IMG/VR virus record: IMGVR_UViG_3300032284_000716
Location: 1 to 28,808 of that record
Reading direction: 5' to 3' (one strand)
DNA: 28,808 nucleotides
Source: a virus
Shown piece by piece: positions 23,390-28,649 of this stretch. The notes below the pieces were generated by a model. That model was given only the letters and a program-made list of their open reading frames with translations, did not search any database and was not told the DNA's origin. Both the position numbers and the translations under genes were made by a program. Each line of letters opens with the position of its first letter. The stretch's first letter is position 1.

Positions 23390-24589
23390 TTAATTAAGAT
23401 AAATTGTTTTGCCGTTGTCCGCAGTAGCGTGGTTGGCTTGTGTGATTGCCCATATGGTTGGTGCAGTCCAGTCACTACCCCAGTCATCGCCCACATAACC
23501 ATCGGTCAACATAATGACGCACTCGGGTACGATCTTCTGTTCATTGAGGTATGTGGATACGCAACTAGGTGCAGTCCCGCCCCCGCCAGCGGGCCTTGTT
23601 GATTCGATGATTGTGGATACTGTTGATTCATCATACGTCTCGTGCGATGCTACTTCGCTATCCCAATAGATTAGATCTACTGCGCTAGGATTAACCTCCT
23701 CGGCAATAGCTTTAACCTCAGATAAAAACTCAGCCAACTCATCGTTACCGATAGAGCCTGATGTGTCGATACCAATTACCAAGTGACCGATCTTCTGTCC
23801 GATCATGCTTGGCATGTACGTGCCTGTACCCAAGAACCTACGATTGACACGGCGCCATGATGATGTGTCTTTGGCTCTGCACGTAGACTTAACGAACTCA
23901 CGCAGTAGATCTCGCCAGTCCACTTTGGGTTGCATAAGATCCCCAAGCTCACGATCCATTCCACCTGCGCCACTACCCACATTCTTCTGATGTGCCATGA
24001 GTCCTTGGCGAATAGCTTGGTCAACCTCACGCTCAAGAACCTTCTTTTCCTCGTCGGTTAGATTCTTCGCACCTTCCCAATCGTGAGTGTCGAACCCTTC
24101 GCCATCACCGTCGTCGTCACTATCTTTGTCCTGTTCCTCTTTGAGTATGTCAAAGACTTGCTTGGTGTTCATGCCTTTGAACCGCTCGTCGATAAGACCC
24201 ATAAACTTACCCTTGTTCGGTCCGCTCTTGAAACGTGGCATAGCAATGACACTCGCAGTCGGATCCAGATCACAGAGCATAAGGTTAATAACGTAGTCAC
24301 AAGCCATGTTCGTCAATGCTGGATCAATGTCATGTAACTTAGTCCACGTTGTTAAGTGTCGATACATTTTGTGTGCAGTCTCGTGAGCAATCACAAAACA
24401 TAACTCAGCATCGGTTAGCTCTTTGACAAACTGCCTACCATAGATCTCGTCACGCCCATTGGTACATGCACTTGATACGTCATCACGTACGTACGTACGA
24501 CCAATCATCATCACGCCCTGCAATAAAGCAAACTTTGGGTTACGCATTAGTGCGATCTTGCACTTCTGCAACTTACGTTCTTCGTTCAT
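23390..24589 (-). CDS. Putative metallopeptidase-like/VWA protein (DUF2201 type), 399 aa
   Basis: The start is the ATG at 24589 behind GGAGGAAATT. N-terminal region: H69-E70-x-x-H73 (VIAHETAHKMYRH) followed by ACDYVIN, the signature of DUF2201-type putative metallopeptidase domains. A charged linker (EEQDKDSDDDGDGEGFD, about 151-167) leads to a VWA-like domain with MIDAS residues D275-x-S277-x-S279 (DTSGS), T339 (GGGGTAP) and D363 (LTDGY). VWA domains bind partners through a metal ion and typically work with MoxR ATPases, whose gene is two genes upstream. It may be a chaperone-like or proteolytic effector that remodels a host or phage complex. Both metal sites look intact. Activity is inferred. 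Confidence 0.85.
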   Translation of the reverse strand: MNEERKLQKCKIALMRNPKFALLQGVMMIGRTYVRDDVSSACTNGRDEIYGRQFVKELTDAELCFVIAHETAHKMYRHLTTWTKLHDIDPALTNMACDYVINLMLCDLDPTASVIAMPRFKSGPNKGKFMGLIDERFKGMNTKQVFDILKEEQDKDSDDDGDGEGFDTHDWEGAKNLTDEEKKVLEREVDQAIRQGLMAHQKNVGSGAGGMDRELGDLMQPKVDWRDLLREFVKSTCRAKDTSSWRRVNRRFLGTGTYMPSMIGQKIGHLVIGIDTSGSIGNDELAEFLSEVKAIAEEVNPSAVDLIYWDSEVASHETYDESTVSTIIESTRPAGGGGTAPSCVSTYLNEQKIVPECVIMLTDGYVGDDWGSDWTAPTIWAITQANHATADNGKTIYLN

Positions 24590-24824
24590 AATTTCCTCCA
24601 TACCAACTAATTTCTTCAGTTACTTCTTGTTTTGTGCGACCGTTTATCAGTAAGCACATATTGAGGGCTTCTTCTTTCGTATCGTGAATTGATACTAATT
24701 TGCTTACTTGCCCCCAATCAGATTCGGTAAGTACCACTTCGTACTTACCTGTAAAATACAAACCGTTCGATGTTTCATCAATGCCAGTCTGTCGTCTAAC
24801 CCATGCGAATGTTGTTTCTGACAT
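24573..24824 (-). CDS. Small phage protein between MoxR and VWA genes, 83 aa
   Basis: The only in-frame ATG lies inside palindrome copy 4 (CTGACAA-ATG-TCAG), without a ribosome binding site, 12 bases after the stop of the MoxR gene; translation is probably coupled. The protein (MSETTFAWVRRQTGIDETSN, then GLYFTGKYEVVLTESDWGQV, then EEALNMCLLINGRTKQEV) is strand-rich with a helical end and no recognised domain. The 3' end overlaps the VWA gene by 17 bases. It may bridge the two proteins it lies between. Confidence 0.65.
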   Translation of the reverse strand: MSETTFAWVRRQTGIDETSNGLYFTGKYEVVLTESDWGQVSKLVSIHDTKEEALNMCLLINGRTKQEVTEEISWYGGNYERRT

Positions 24825-24831
24825 TTGTCAG
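24818..24831 (-). repeat. Palindrome copy 4 (contains a start codon)
   Basis: CTGACAAATGTCAG on the minus strand; the internal ATG (24822-24824) is the start of the 83-residue gene. The following bases (AAACAACATT) look like copy 3 with its GAAAGG ribosome binding site deleted and its ATG changed to ATT. Confidence 0.85.
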
Positions 24832-24836
24832 ATAAT

Positions 24837-25901
24837 TCACAGTAGGTCTTGATTCTTAGCAACCCAGTCAGCGAATGCTTTGCATGAGAACGCAATGCTC
24901 TGCTTAACTGGAGTCTTCGCAATATTGATAGCGAACACGGCTTGCCACTCGGCATCGAACCGCTCTAAGTAGTCCATGAATGGAGTAATAGTATTCTTGT
25001 CAACTCTACTGATAGCAGAGAACACAGTAATAGCACAGGCCCCAGGTGATGTGGGAACCTTTGTGACTGTTGGCGCAGATATAACTTGCTCCCATGTCGG
25101 CAGTTGATCTGCAAACTCGATGTACGCTTGCATATCACGAGCACCAGCTTCACCGATTGCGCCTGACAATGCAGATATAACCGAGTCGGTATCATTCTCT
25201 CTGCGAGACTTCACGATGTTCGATGCAGTCTCAAGTGAACGTGGCGAAACGAATGCCCCAGTTGTTTTCTTGGGGTTATAGATGTAGGGGTTATCATTTT
25301 GTCCACCATCGGTATACGATGCTAGAACCTGTGGGAACCTAGACACCCATGCACACACCTCGGGCTCGATGCCCTTGTTGATAGCCCATGATAACCACTC
25401 GTCAGCAGTTGGTTTGGATATTTGAATAGGCACAAGACGGTTTCTGCTGTGCGCTTTCATCGTATCACCTACTCCGTCAGAGCTAAGATTACCAGTCAAA
25501 AACACAATGCAATCTTTGTGCAATGACACATCACCGCATCGTGGGTTAGCCTTCTCAAGCATTGGGTGTAGCATATTCTTTACTGGGTCAGCGCCTTTGG
25601 TAAACTCGTCGAGCATAATTACCAATGGCTTTTTCTCATGCAACTTGAACCTAGCATTAGGATAGTACCTAGTAGTCTTGGTATCGTGGTCAATGACTGG
25701 CATCGCAATGTCGCCTAAGTCCATGTTGGGTACGTCAATGTATGCGTACTCATATCCAAGTCCCTCGGCAACGTCTTTGAGTAATGAACTCTTACCGATT
25801 CCGGGCTCACCCAATAAGCAGAACCTAGTCTCAGGGTTGGTGCGAATCAATGTGGCTGCTTGCTTAAGGGTAACTGTTTTACCGAATCTAACTTCTGACA
25901 T
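24837..25901 (-). CDS. MoxR-type AAA+ ATPase, 354 aa
   Basis: The start is the ATG at 25901 after AGAGGAG; an upstream frame runs through the promoter leader and is rejected. Walker A GEPGIGKS (31-38), Walker B VIMLDEF (D98, E99), sensor 1 in FLTGNLSSDG (N138) and arginine residues in SRNR (R153, R155) define a MoxR/RavA-like AAA+ ATPase. These proteins use ATP to remodel or mature targets, usually with a VWA partner, here encoded two genes downstream. The C-terminal part (about 230-354) is helical and carries no extra enzyme motif. It has its own promoter P2, a leader hairpin and palindrome copy 5, and its start codon region (AAATGTCAGA) repeats the right half of the palindrome. Confidence 0.9.
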   Translation of the reverse strand: MSEVRFGKTVTLKQAATLIRTNPETRFCLLGEPGIGKSSLLKDVAEGLGYEYAYIDVPNMDLGDIAMPVIDHDTKTTRYYPNARFKLHEKKPLVIMLDEFTKGADPVKNMLHPMLEKANPRCGDVSLHKDCIVFLTGNLSSDGVGDTMKAHSRNRLVPIQISKPTADEWLSWAINKGIEPEVCAWVSRFPQVLASYTDGGQNDNPYIYNPKKTTGAFVSPRSLETASNIVKSRRENDTDSVISALSGAIGEAGARDMQAYIEFADQLPTWEQVISAPTVTKVPTSPGACAITVFSAISRVDKNTITPFMDYLERFDAEWQAVFAINIAKTPVKQSIAFSCKAFADWVAKNQDLL

Positions 25902-25922
25902 TTCTAACTCCTCTAATAAAAT

Positions 25923-25936
25923 CTGACATTTGTCAG
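25923..25936 (-). repeat. Palindrome copy 5 (leader of MoxR gene)
   Basis: CTGACAAATGTCAG on the minus strand, in the 5' leader about 32-45 bases after the predicted start of transcription from P2. With the next 19 bases it is identical over 33 bases to copy 8 and its downstream flank. Confidence 0.9.
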
Positions 25937-25941
25937 GAAAA

Positions 25942-25971
25942 ATATATAGCAGACGAATTTCTACTATATAT
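25942..25971 (-). promoter_or_regulatory. Predicted 5'-terminal RNA hairpin of the P2 transcript
   Basis: An 11-bp stem, ATATATAGTAG (25961-25971) with CTGCTATATAT (25942-25952), has one G-U pair and an 8-base loop AAATTCGT. It starts at the predicted 5' end of the message. The P1 transcript has a hairpin in the same place with a similar AAATCG loop. Confidence 0.65.
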
Positions 25972-25974
25972 AAC

Positions 25975-26003
25975 ATTGTAACACAGTATAATAACTATGT
26001 CAA
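25975..26003 (-). promoter_or_regulatory. Sigma-70-like promoter P2 (MoxR/VWA module)
   Basis: Minus strand: TTGACA (25998-26003), 17-base spacer, TACAAT (25975-25980). Near consensus. It shares the 16-base block at 25996-26011 with P1, and a GTTACAATG site overlaps its -10. It lies in the gap after the 319-residue gene. Confidence 0.85.
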
Positions 26004-26013
26004 GTATTTTGGC

Positions 26014-26973
26014 TCATTCTTGGGGCAACCAACCGTCGTACCTGTTCTGTGGAATTTTCCCAGTTGGCAACTCAACCCATTCGAGGCATTCTTTACGATA
26101 GTGGTAGTAAATAGGCTCAGTCACTATGGATTTGAGTCTAGACACAGTCACGTTAAACGATACCAATTCTCTGCGTATCACATGATTGAGTGAAGTAACG
26201 GCTAACTGCAACATGGCCTCGTGATACTTAGAAGTGTCACCGCTCTCCAATAACTCCATGAATCTGAACGTATGTAGTTCTCGATTCGAACCGAGCAATA
26301 GATCTTTGCAATGGCTACGATCTAAGTAAAAAAGTGGGTTACCTGTTGATGGTGATGAGTCAAAGTAATCTTTTAGTTCATCAAAGTAAAATGTAACAAC
26401 CTCTTGGTTTACTTGCCCTACATAGTAATGCTGGCCTGAATGTGTAAGCATGTGCTTGCGCAACTTAATCATATTTCTGACATATGTCAGAAACGGAGCA
26501 TAACGCTTACGCAGATCACGAGCTACGTCCTTCTTCAGTACCAAGTCAATCGTGGCCTCTGGGTCAATCACGCTCAGCCGATCTTTGCTCAACACGTTCT
26601 CCTCAACCTTCAGGTTGATCTCGTGCTTGTAAATGTACTTATTGCCGTTGTTTAGCGTAATGACGTTGTTGAAGTTTTCCTGATACGCACGCACAGCCAA
26701 GACCTGTTCAAAAAGCTGATTACAGTTCGCAGTATCGTAGAACATACTGAGCTTGATGGTGTTATCGGGTCTAAACGTAATGACTGGGCGACGATAGTGC
26801 ACTATCTGTACGTCTTCGCCTTTCATGCGAATGTTGTATGCGTCGGCATCTCTGCGGTTACCGAGTGGCTTCATGTCAGGTCTACCTCGTAAGGGCTTGA
26901 TAGTACTGTGGAAATACAATGCTTCCGAATAGTTCCGTATGAACGGACACGCTTGTACTGTTCTATATCCCAT
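26014..26973 (-). CDS. Conserved phage protein of unknown function, 319 aa
   Basis: The N-terminal third has a block (STIKPLRGRPDMKPLGNRRD then ADAYNIRMKGEDVQIVHY) that I recognise as a conserved hypothetical protein of many tailed phages, with R-x-x-P-L-G-x-R-R highly conserved. The rest is mixed alpha/beta with a basic segment (VLKKDVARDLRKRYAPF). No catalytic motif is known. GGAGG precedes the ATG, and the gene is intact. It contains a perfect 20-bp copy of the palindrome family in its coding sequence, and its 3' end lies against P2. It belongs to the P1 transcript. Confidence 0.75.
   Translation of the reverse strand: MGYRTVQACPFIRNYSEALYFHSTIKPLRGRPDMKPLGNRRDADAYNIRMKGEDVQIVHYRRPVITFRPDNTIKLSMFYDTANCNQLFEQVLAVRAYQENFNNVITLNNGNKYIYKHEINLKVEENVLSKDRLSVIDPEATIDLVLKKDVARDLRKRYAPFLTYVRNMIKLRKHMLTHSGQHYYVGQVNQEVVTFYFDELKDYFDSSPSTGNPLFYLDRSHCKDLLLGSNRELHTFRFMELLESGDTSKYHEAMLQLAVTSLNHVIRRELVSFNVTVSRLKSIVTEPIYYHYRKECLEWVELPTGKIPQNRYDGWLPQE
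26474..26493. repeat. Palindrome copy 6 (inside coding sequence)
   Basis: A perfect 20-bp palindrome TTTCTGACATATGTCAGAAA, inside the 319-residue gene. Arms match the family, with TA at the centre instead of AA/TT. It could be an internal regulatory site or chance conservation. Confidence 0.6.
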
Positions 26974-26974
26974 G

Positions 26975-27172
26975 TTAAATATCCTCCGTTATAGCTTGCG
27001 CTAGTCTTTGTGTTAATAAATTACGAACCCTGTCGATGGCTTCCGTCGGGTCTAAGGCATAAACGTGCATCTCACGGAAACTCGATTCAGTTTCCCATTG
27101 CACAATATGTAGAACCTCGCCCTCTTTGTCCATGTCGCTCTTGTTAGCGATGCGTGCATAAAACTGTAACAT
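26975..27172 (-). CDS. Small phage protein, 65 aa
   Basis: The start is set at the second ATG of ATGATG (27172), which is better spaced from GGAGGG and overlaps the upstream stop as TGATG; a longer TTG-initiated frame would overlap two other genes. The sequence is MLQFYARIANKSDMDKEGEV then LHIVQWETESSFREMHVYAL and a helical end. It looks like a small alpha/beta protein of unknown function. Stop and next ATG are one base apart. Confidence 0.6.
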   Translation of the reverse strand: MLQFYARIANKSDMDKEGEVLHIVQWETESSFREMHVYALDPTEAIDRVRNLLTQRLAQAITEDI

Positions 27173-27267
27173 CATGCCCTCCAAACAAATACATCTAATA
27201 GCACCACGATTAGTGCGATCAAGAAAACAATGCGCATGATGCGTTCCTCGTGCGTGAATAAACTCAT
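27172..27267 (-). CDS. Membrane microprotein, 31 aa
   Basis: Read directly: ATG at 27267 with AGGAGG eight bases upstream; stop TGA at 27172-27174. The protein, MSLFTHEERIMRIVFLIALI then VVLLDVFVWRA, has a short charged N-terminus and one hydrophobic helix long enough to span the membrane. It overlaps the previous gene as ATGA and the next as TGATG. The strong ribosome binding site and chain of overlaps support expression. Function unknown; with the 37- and 68-residue proteins it makes three membrane microproteins in the early operon. Confidence 0.65.
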   Translation of the reverse strand: MSLFTHEERIMRIVFLIALIVVLLDVFVWRA

Positions 27268-27443
27268 AACTGAACCTCCTCGTGTTTAATGACAATGTTA
27301 ACTTCCATGTTCTTGATCTTGGTCAAGTCGTCACGGGTCAACGTCTTCTGACCTAGCATGTCGGCAAACTGATGGGCTAGTTTGCACTCAGGGTAGAAAA
27401 CTGTTTTGCCGTATGTGTTTTTAACTCTTACTGTGATATCCAT
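27264..27443 (-). CDS. Small phage protein, 59 aa
   Basis: Read directly: ATG at 27443 after GGAAAGGGACAAC, the same block that begins the 286-residue gene. The protein is MDITVRVKNTYGKTVFYPEC then KLAHQFADMLGQKTLTRDDL and ends NMEVNIVIKHEEVQL. Its beta-alpha-alpha-beta-like pattern with YGKTVFYPEC is typical of short phage proteins whose role is unknown. The stop overlaps the next ATG (ATGA). Palindrome copy 7 lies immediately upstream. Confidence 0.7.
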   Translation of the reverse strand: MDITVRVKNTYGKTVFYPECKLAHQFADMLGQKTLTRDDLTKIKNMEVNIVIKHEEVQL

Positions 27444-27455
27444 GTTGTCCCTTTC

Positions 27456-27469
27456 CTGACATTTGTCAG
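27456..27469 (-). repeat. Palindrome copy 7 (gene junction)
   Basis: CTGACAAATGTCAG on the minus strand, seven bases after the stop of the 82-residue gene, followed by GAAAGGGACAAC and the ATG of the 59-residue gene. Identical over 29 bases to copy 2. Confidence 0.88.
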
Positions 27470-27476
27470 ATTTTTG

Positions 27477-27725
27477 TTAATCATTCTCTGCACCGATATA
27501 GCACCCTGCAAAGTAGTGCGTATGTCCGAACGCTCGTATAAAACCCACTGGTATTCTTCTGTTTCTTCTAGATAAACGCTCAAGCTCAAGCTCATACTTG
27601 TACGCATACACAGAGGATCGTTTCAGATCTCGCTTGTAGGGTTTTAATGCTTTGACCATGTATGTTTGTGCCGACTGCATACTGTTTAGTAGTGGTCGTG
27701 TTGAGGTAAATTTAAAATGTGCCAT
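27477..27725 (-). CDS. Basic hypothetical phage protein, 82 aa
   Basis: A basic protein (KALKPYKRDLKRSSVYAYKY, then ELERLSRRNRRIPVGFIRAF) ending GHTHYFAGCYIGAEND. The charge suggests nucleic acid binding, but there is no fold motif. It starts 4 bases after the stop of the zinc-ribbon gene with only a weak ribosome binding site, so it is likely coupled. Its stop precedes palindrome copy 7. Confidence 0.6.
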   Translation of the reverse strand: MAHFKFTSTRPLLNSMQSAQTYMVKALKPYKRDLKRSSVYAYKYELELERLSRRNRRIPVGFIRAFGHTHYFAGCYIGAEND

Positions 27726-27729
27726 GATG

Positions 27730-27948
27730 TTAAATCTTTTTAGGATTAATCTGCTTCACGGTTGTGGGTGCTTGTGTAGATGTAACAAACATGTAGCCAC
27801 CTTTGTTGTACTCTTGGACTATGGTCCATGATTCACGTTCGGCACGAGCGTGATCTTCACCGCAAAATAAGCAATGACGATAACCTAATGACCATCGTTC
27901 TATGTGTATGTCGTCACCGCAAGTGTGACATTCTTTCCAGTTGTCCAT
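27730..27948 (-). CDS. Zinc-ribbon protein, first gene of the early operon, 72 aa
   Basis: The start is ATG 27948, nine bases after AGAGGAG; an earlier ATG inside palindrome copy 8 lacks a ribosome binding site and is rejected. CHTC and CLFC, 16 residues apart, form a zinc ribbon (ECHTCGDDIHIERWSLGYRH then CLFCGED), followed by a helix and a strand-rich tail (WTIVQEYNKGGYMFVTSTQA). The layout is reminiscent of DksA/TraR-like or small regulatory zinc proteins, but the match is loose. As the first gene after P1 it would be among the earliest products. Confidence 0.7.
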   Translation of the reverse strand: MDNWKECHTCGDDIHIERWSLGYRHCLFCGEDHARAERESWTIVQEYNKGGYMFVTSTQAPTTVKQINPKKI

Positions 27949-27971
27949 GGTACTAACTCCTCTAATAAAAT

Positions 27972-27985
27972 CTGACATTTGTCAG
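27972..27985 (-). repeat. Palindrome copy 8 (leader of early operon)
   Basis: CTGACAAATGTCAG on the minus strand, about 42 bases into the leader of the P1 transcript, with the same 19-base downstream flank as copy 5. Confidence 0.9.
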
Positions 27986-28005
27986 AAAACTAACACATCT
28001 AATGT

Positions 28006-28027
28006 ATGGTAGGCGATTTCCCACCAT
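28006..28027 (-). promoter_or_regulatory. Predicted 5'-terminal RNA hairpin of the P1 transcript
   Basis: An 8-bp stem, ATGGTGGG (28020-28027) with CCTACCAT (28006-28013), has one G-U pair and a 6-base loop AAATCG. The predicted start of transcription is at 28027, the first base of the stem. Confidence 0.65.
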
Positions 28028-28033
28028 CTATAT

Positions 28034-28062
28034 AGTATAACACAATGTTACGGTTATGTCAA
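28034..28062 (-). promoter_or_regulatory. Sigma-70-like promoter P1 of the early operon
   Basis: Minus strand: TTGACA (28057-28062), 17-base spacer, TATACT (28034-28039). Near consensus. A GTAAC site (ACAATGTTAC on the plus strand, 28042-28051) lies inside the spacer, where a bound protein could control the promoter. Confidence 0.88.
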
Positions 28063-28592
28063 GTATTTTGAGCCGTTTTTGGCGCAACACGATGTTACGC
28101 ATATGCAATGTGAGCGTAGGGCTAAATCACGGAACTGGTTCAGGTTGTTACAAAATGAATAGGGTTGATGTGATAATGTTATGTAACATTAGGGCAAAAT
28201 GTAACGCAAAACGTAACGCCGTAAGTCCTTGATTTGTAAGGTGAAAATATGTGTTTAGGTATGTAATGTAATAAAGTTATAAAAAATAGAAAATAGAGAA
28301 TACGGCGCCAAAATTAAGTTATGTAGATTTGCTCCGCACTTGCCGAGAAGGTCAAGCGATTCCCCGCTTATTCAATCCTCAAAAAAAACGTAACATATAA
28401 CATTGCTTTAAAATCAACAACTTAGCAAAAACAAAACGTAACAAAGCACTAAAAAACGTAACAAAGCATGAGCTAAAACATAACATGCGGTAAGGCCAAG
28501 CCCGAGCGCCCGCTTGGGAACTGGTGCAACATCGTGAACCAAGTCACCATGTAAATCAATAACACAAAGAATTACAATGTTACAGAAACGAC
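28063..28592. other. Non-coding control region rich in GTAAC motifs, candidate origin
   Basis: About 530 bases without a credible gene. The core GTAAC or its complement occurs at 28094, 28147, 28183, 28201, 28213, 28390, 28438, 28458 and 28579, with further copies at 28047 (P1) and 28617. Only about one would be expected by chance in this length. There is also a 7-2-7 inverted repeat AATGTTATGTAACATT (28175-28190), an inverted repeat CCAAGC/GCTTGG (28496-28501 and 28512-28517), and an AT-rich tract near 28260-28320. This fits a replication origin with iterons or a multi-operator region. Placement beside the early promoters supports either. Confidence 0.5.
28433..28468 (+). repeat. Tandem direct repeat AAAACGTAACAAAGCA
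   Basis: Two exact 16-base copies (28433-28448 and 28453-28468) at 20-base spacing, about two helical turns, so both would face the same side of the DNA. A related AAAACGTAAC occurs at 28210-28217 and 28384-28394. Confidence 0.8.
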
Positions 28593-28613
28593 AAAAGCCC
28601 ACCGAAGTGGGCC
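28593..28613 (-). terminator. Rho-independent terminator with UUCG loop
   Basis: The stem GCCCAC (28597-28602) with GTGGGC (28607-28612) reads on the minus strand as CCCAC-TTCG-GTGGG, a very stable cUUCGg tetraloop, followed by TTTTG. It ends the gene at 28650-28808 and separates it from P1. The T run is short. Confidence 0.7.
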
Positions 28614-28622
28614 AATGTTACA

Positions 28623-28642
28623 AATCTGACAATTGTCAGATT
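28623..28642. repeat. Palindrome copy 9 (before terminator)
   Basis: A perfect 20-bp palindrome AATCTGACAATTGTCAGATT, 7 bases after a stop codon and 10 bases before the terminator stem. The order stop, palindrome, terminator repeats that at copy 1. Confidence 0.85.
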
Positions 28643-28649
28643 CTAGGTT

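Noticed and set aside
24485-24499. ACGT tandem repeat (ACGTACGTACGTACG)
   Set aside because: It encodes an ordinary Arg-Thr-Tyr-Val-Arg stretch of the VWA protein; too short to claim a role.
27173-27295. TTG-initiated 106-residue version of the 65-residue gene
   Set aside because: It lacks a ribosome binding site for that start and overlaps two better-supported genes.
28331-28380. tRNA-like segment (hairpin AAGCG/CGCTT followed by TTCAATCC)
   Set aside because: No acceptor stem, anticodon arm or CCA end can be built around it.
28433-28468. Direct repeats as a CRISPR array
   Set aside because: Only two 16-base copies with a 4-base gap; no array structure. The Cas4-like nuclease has no cas neighbours.
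28414-28602. Minus-strand 62-codon frame in the non-coding region
   Set aside because: It runs through the GTAAC repeats and the terminator stem, has no ribosome binding site and a low-complexity hydrophobic translation.
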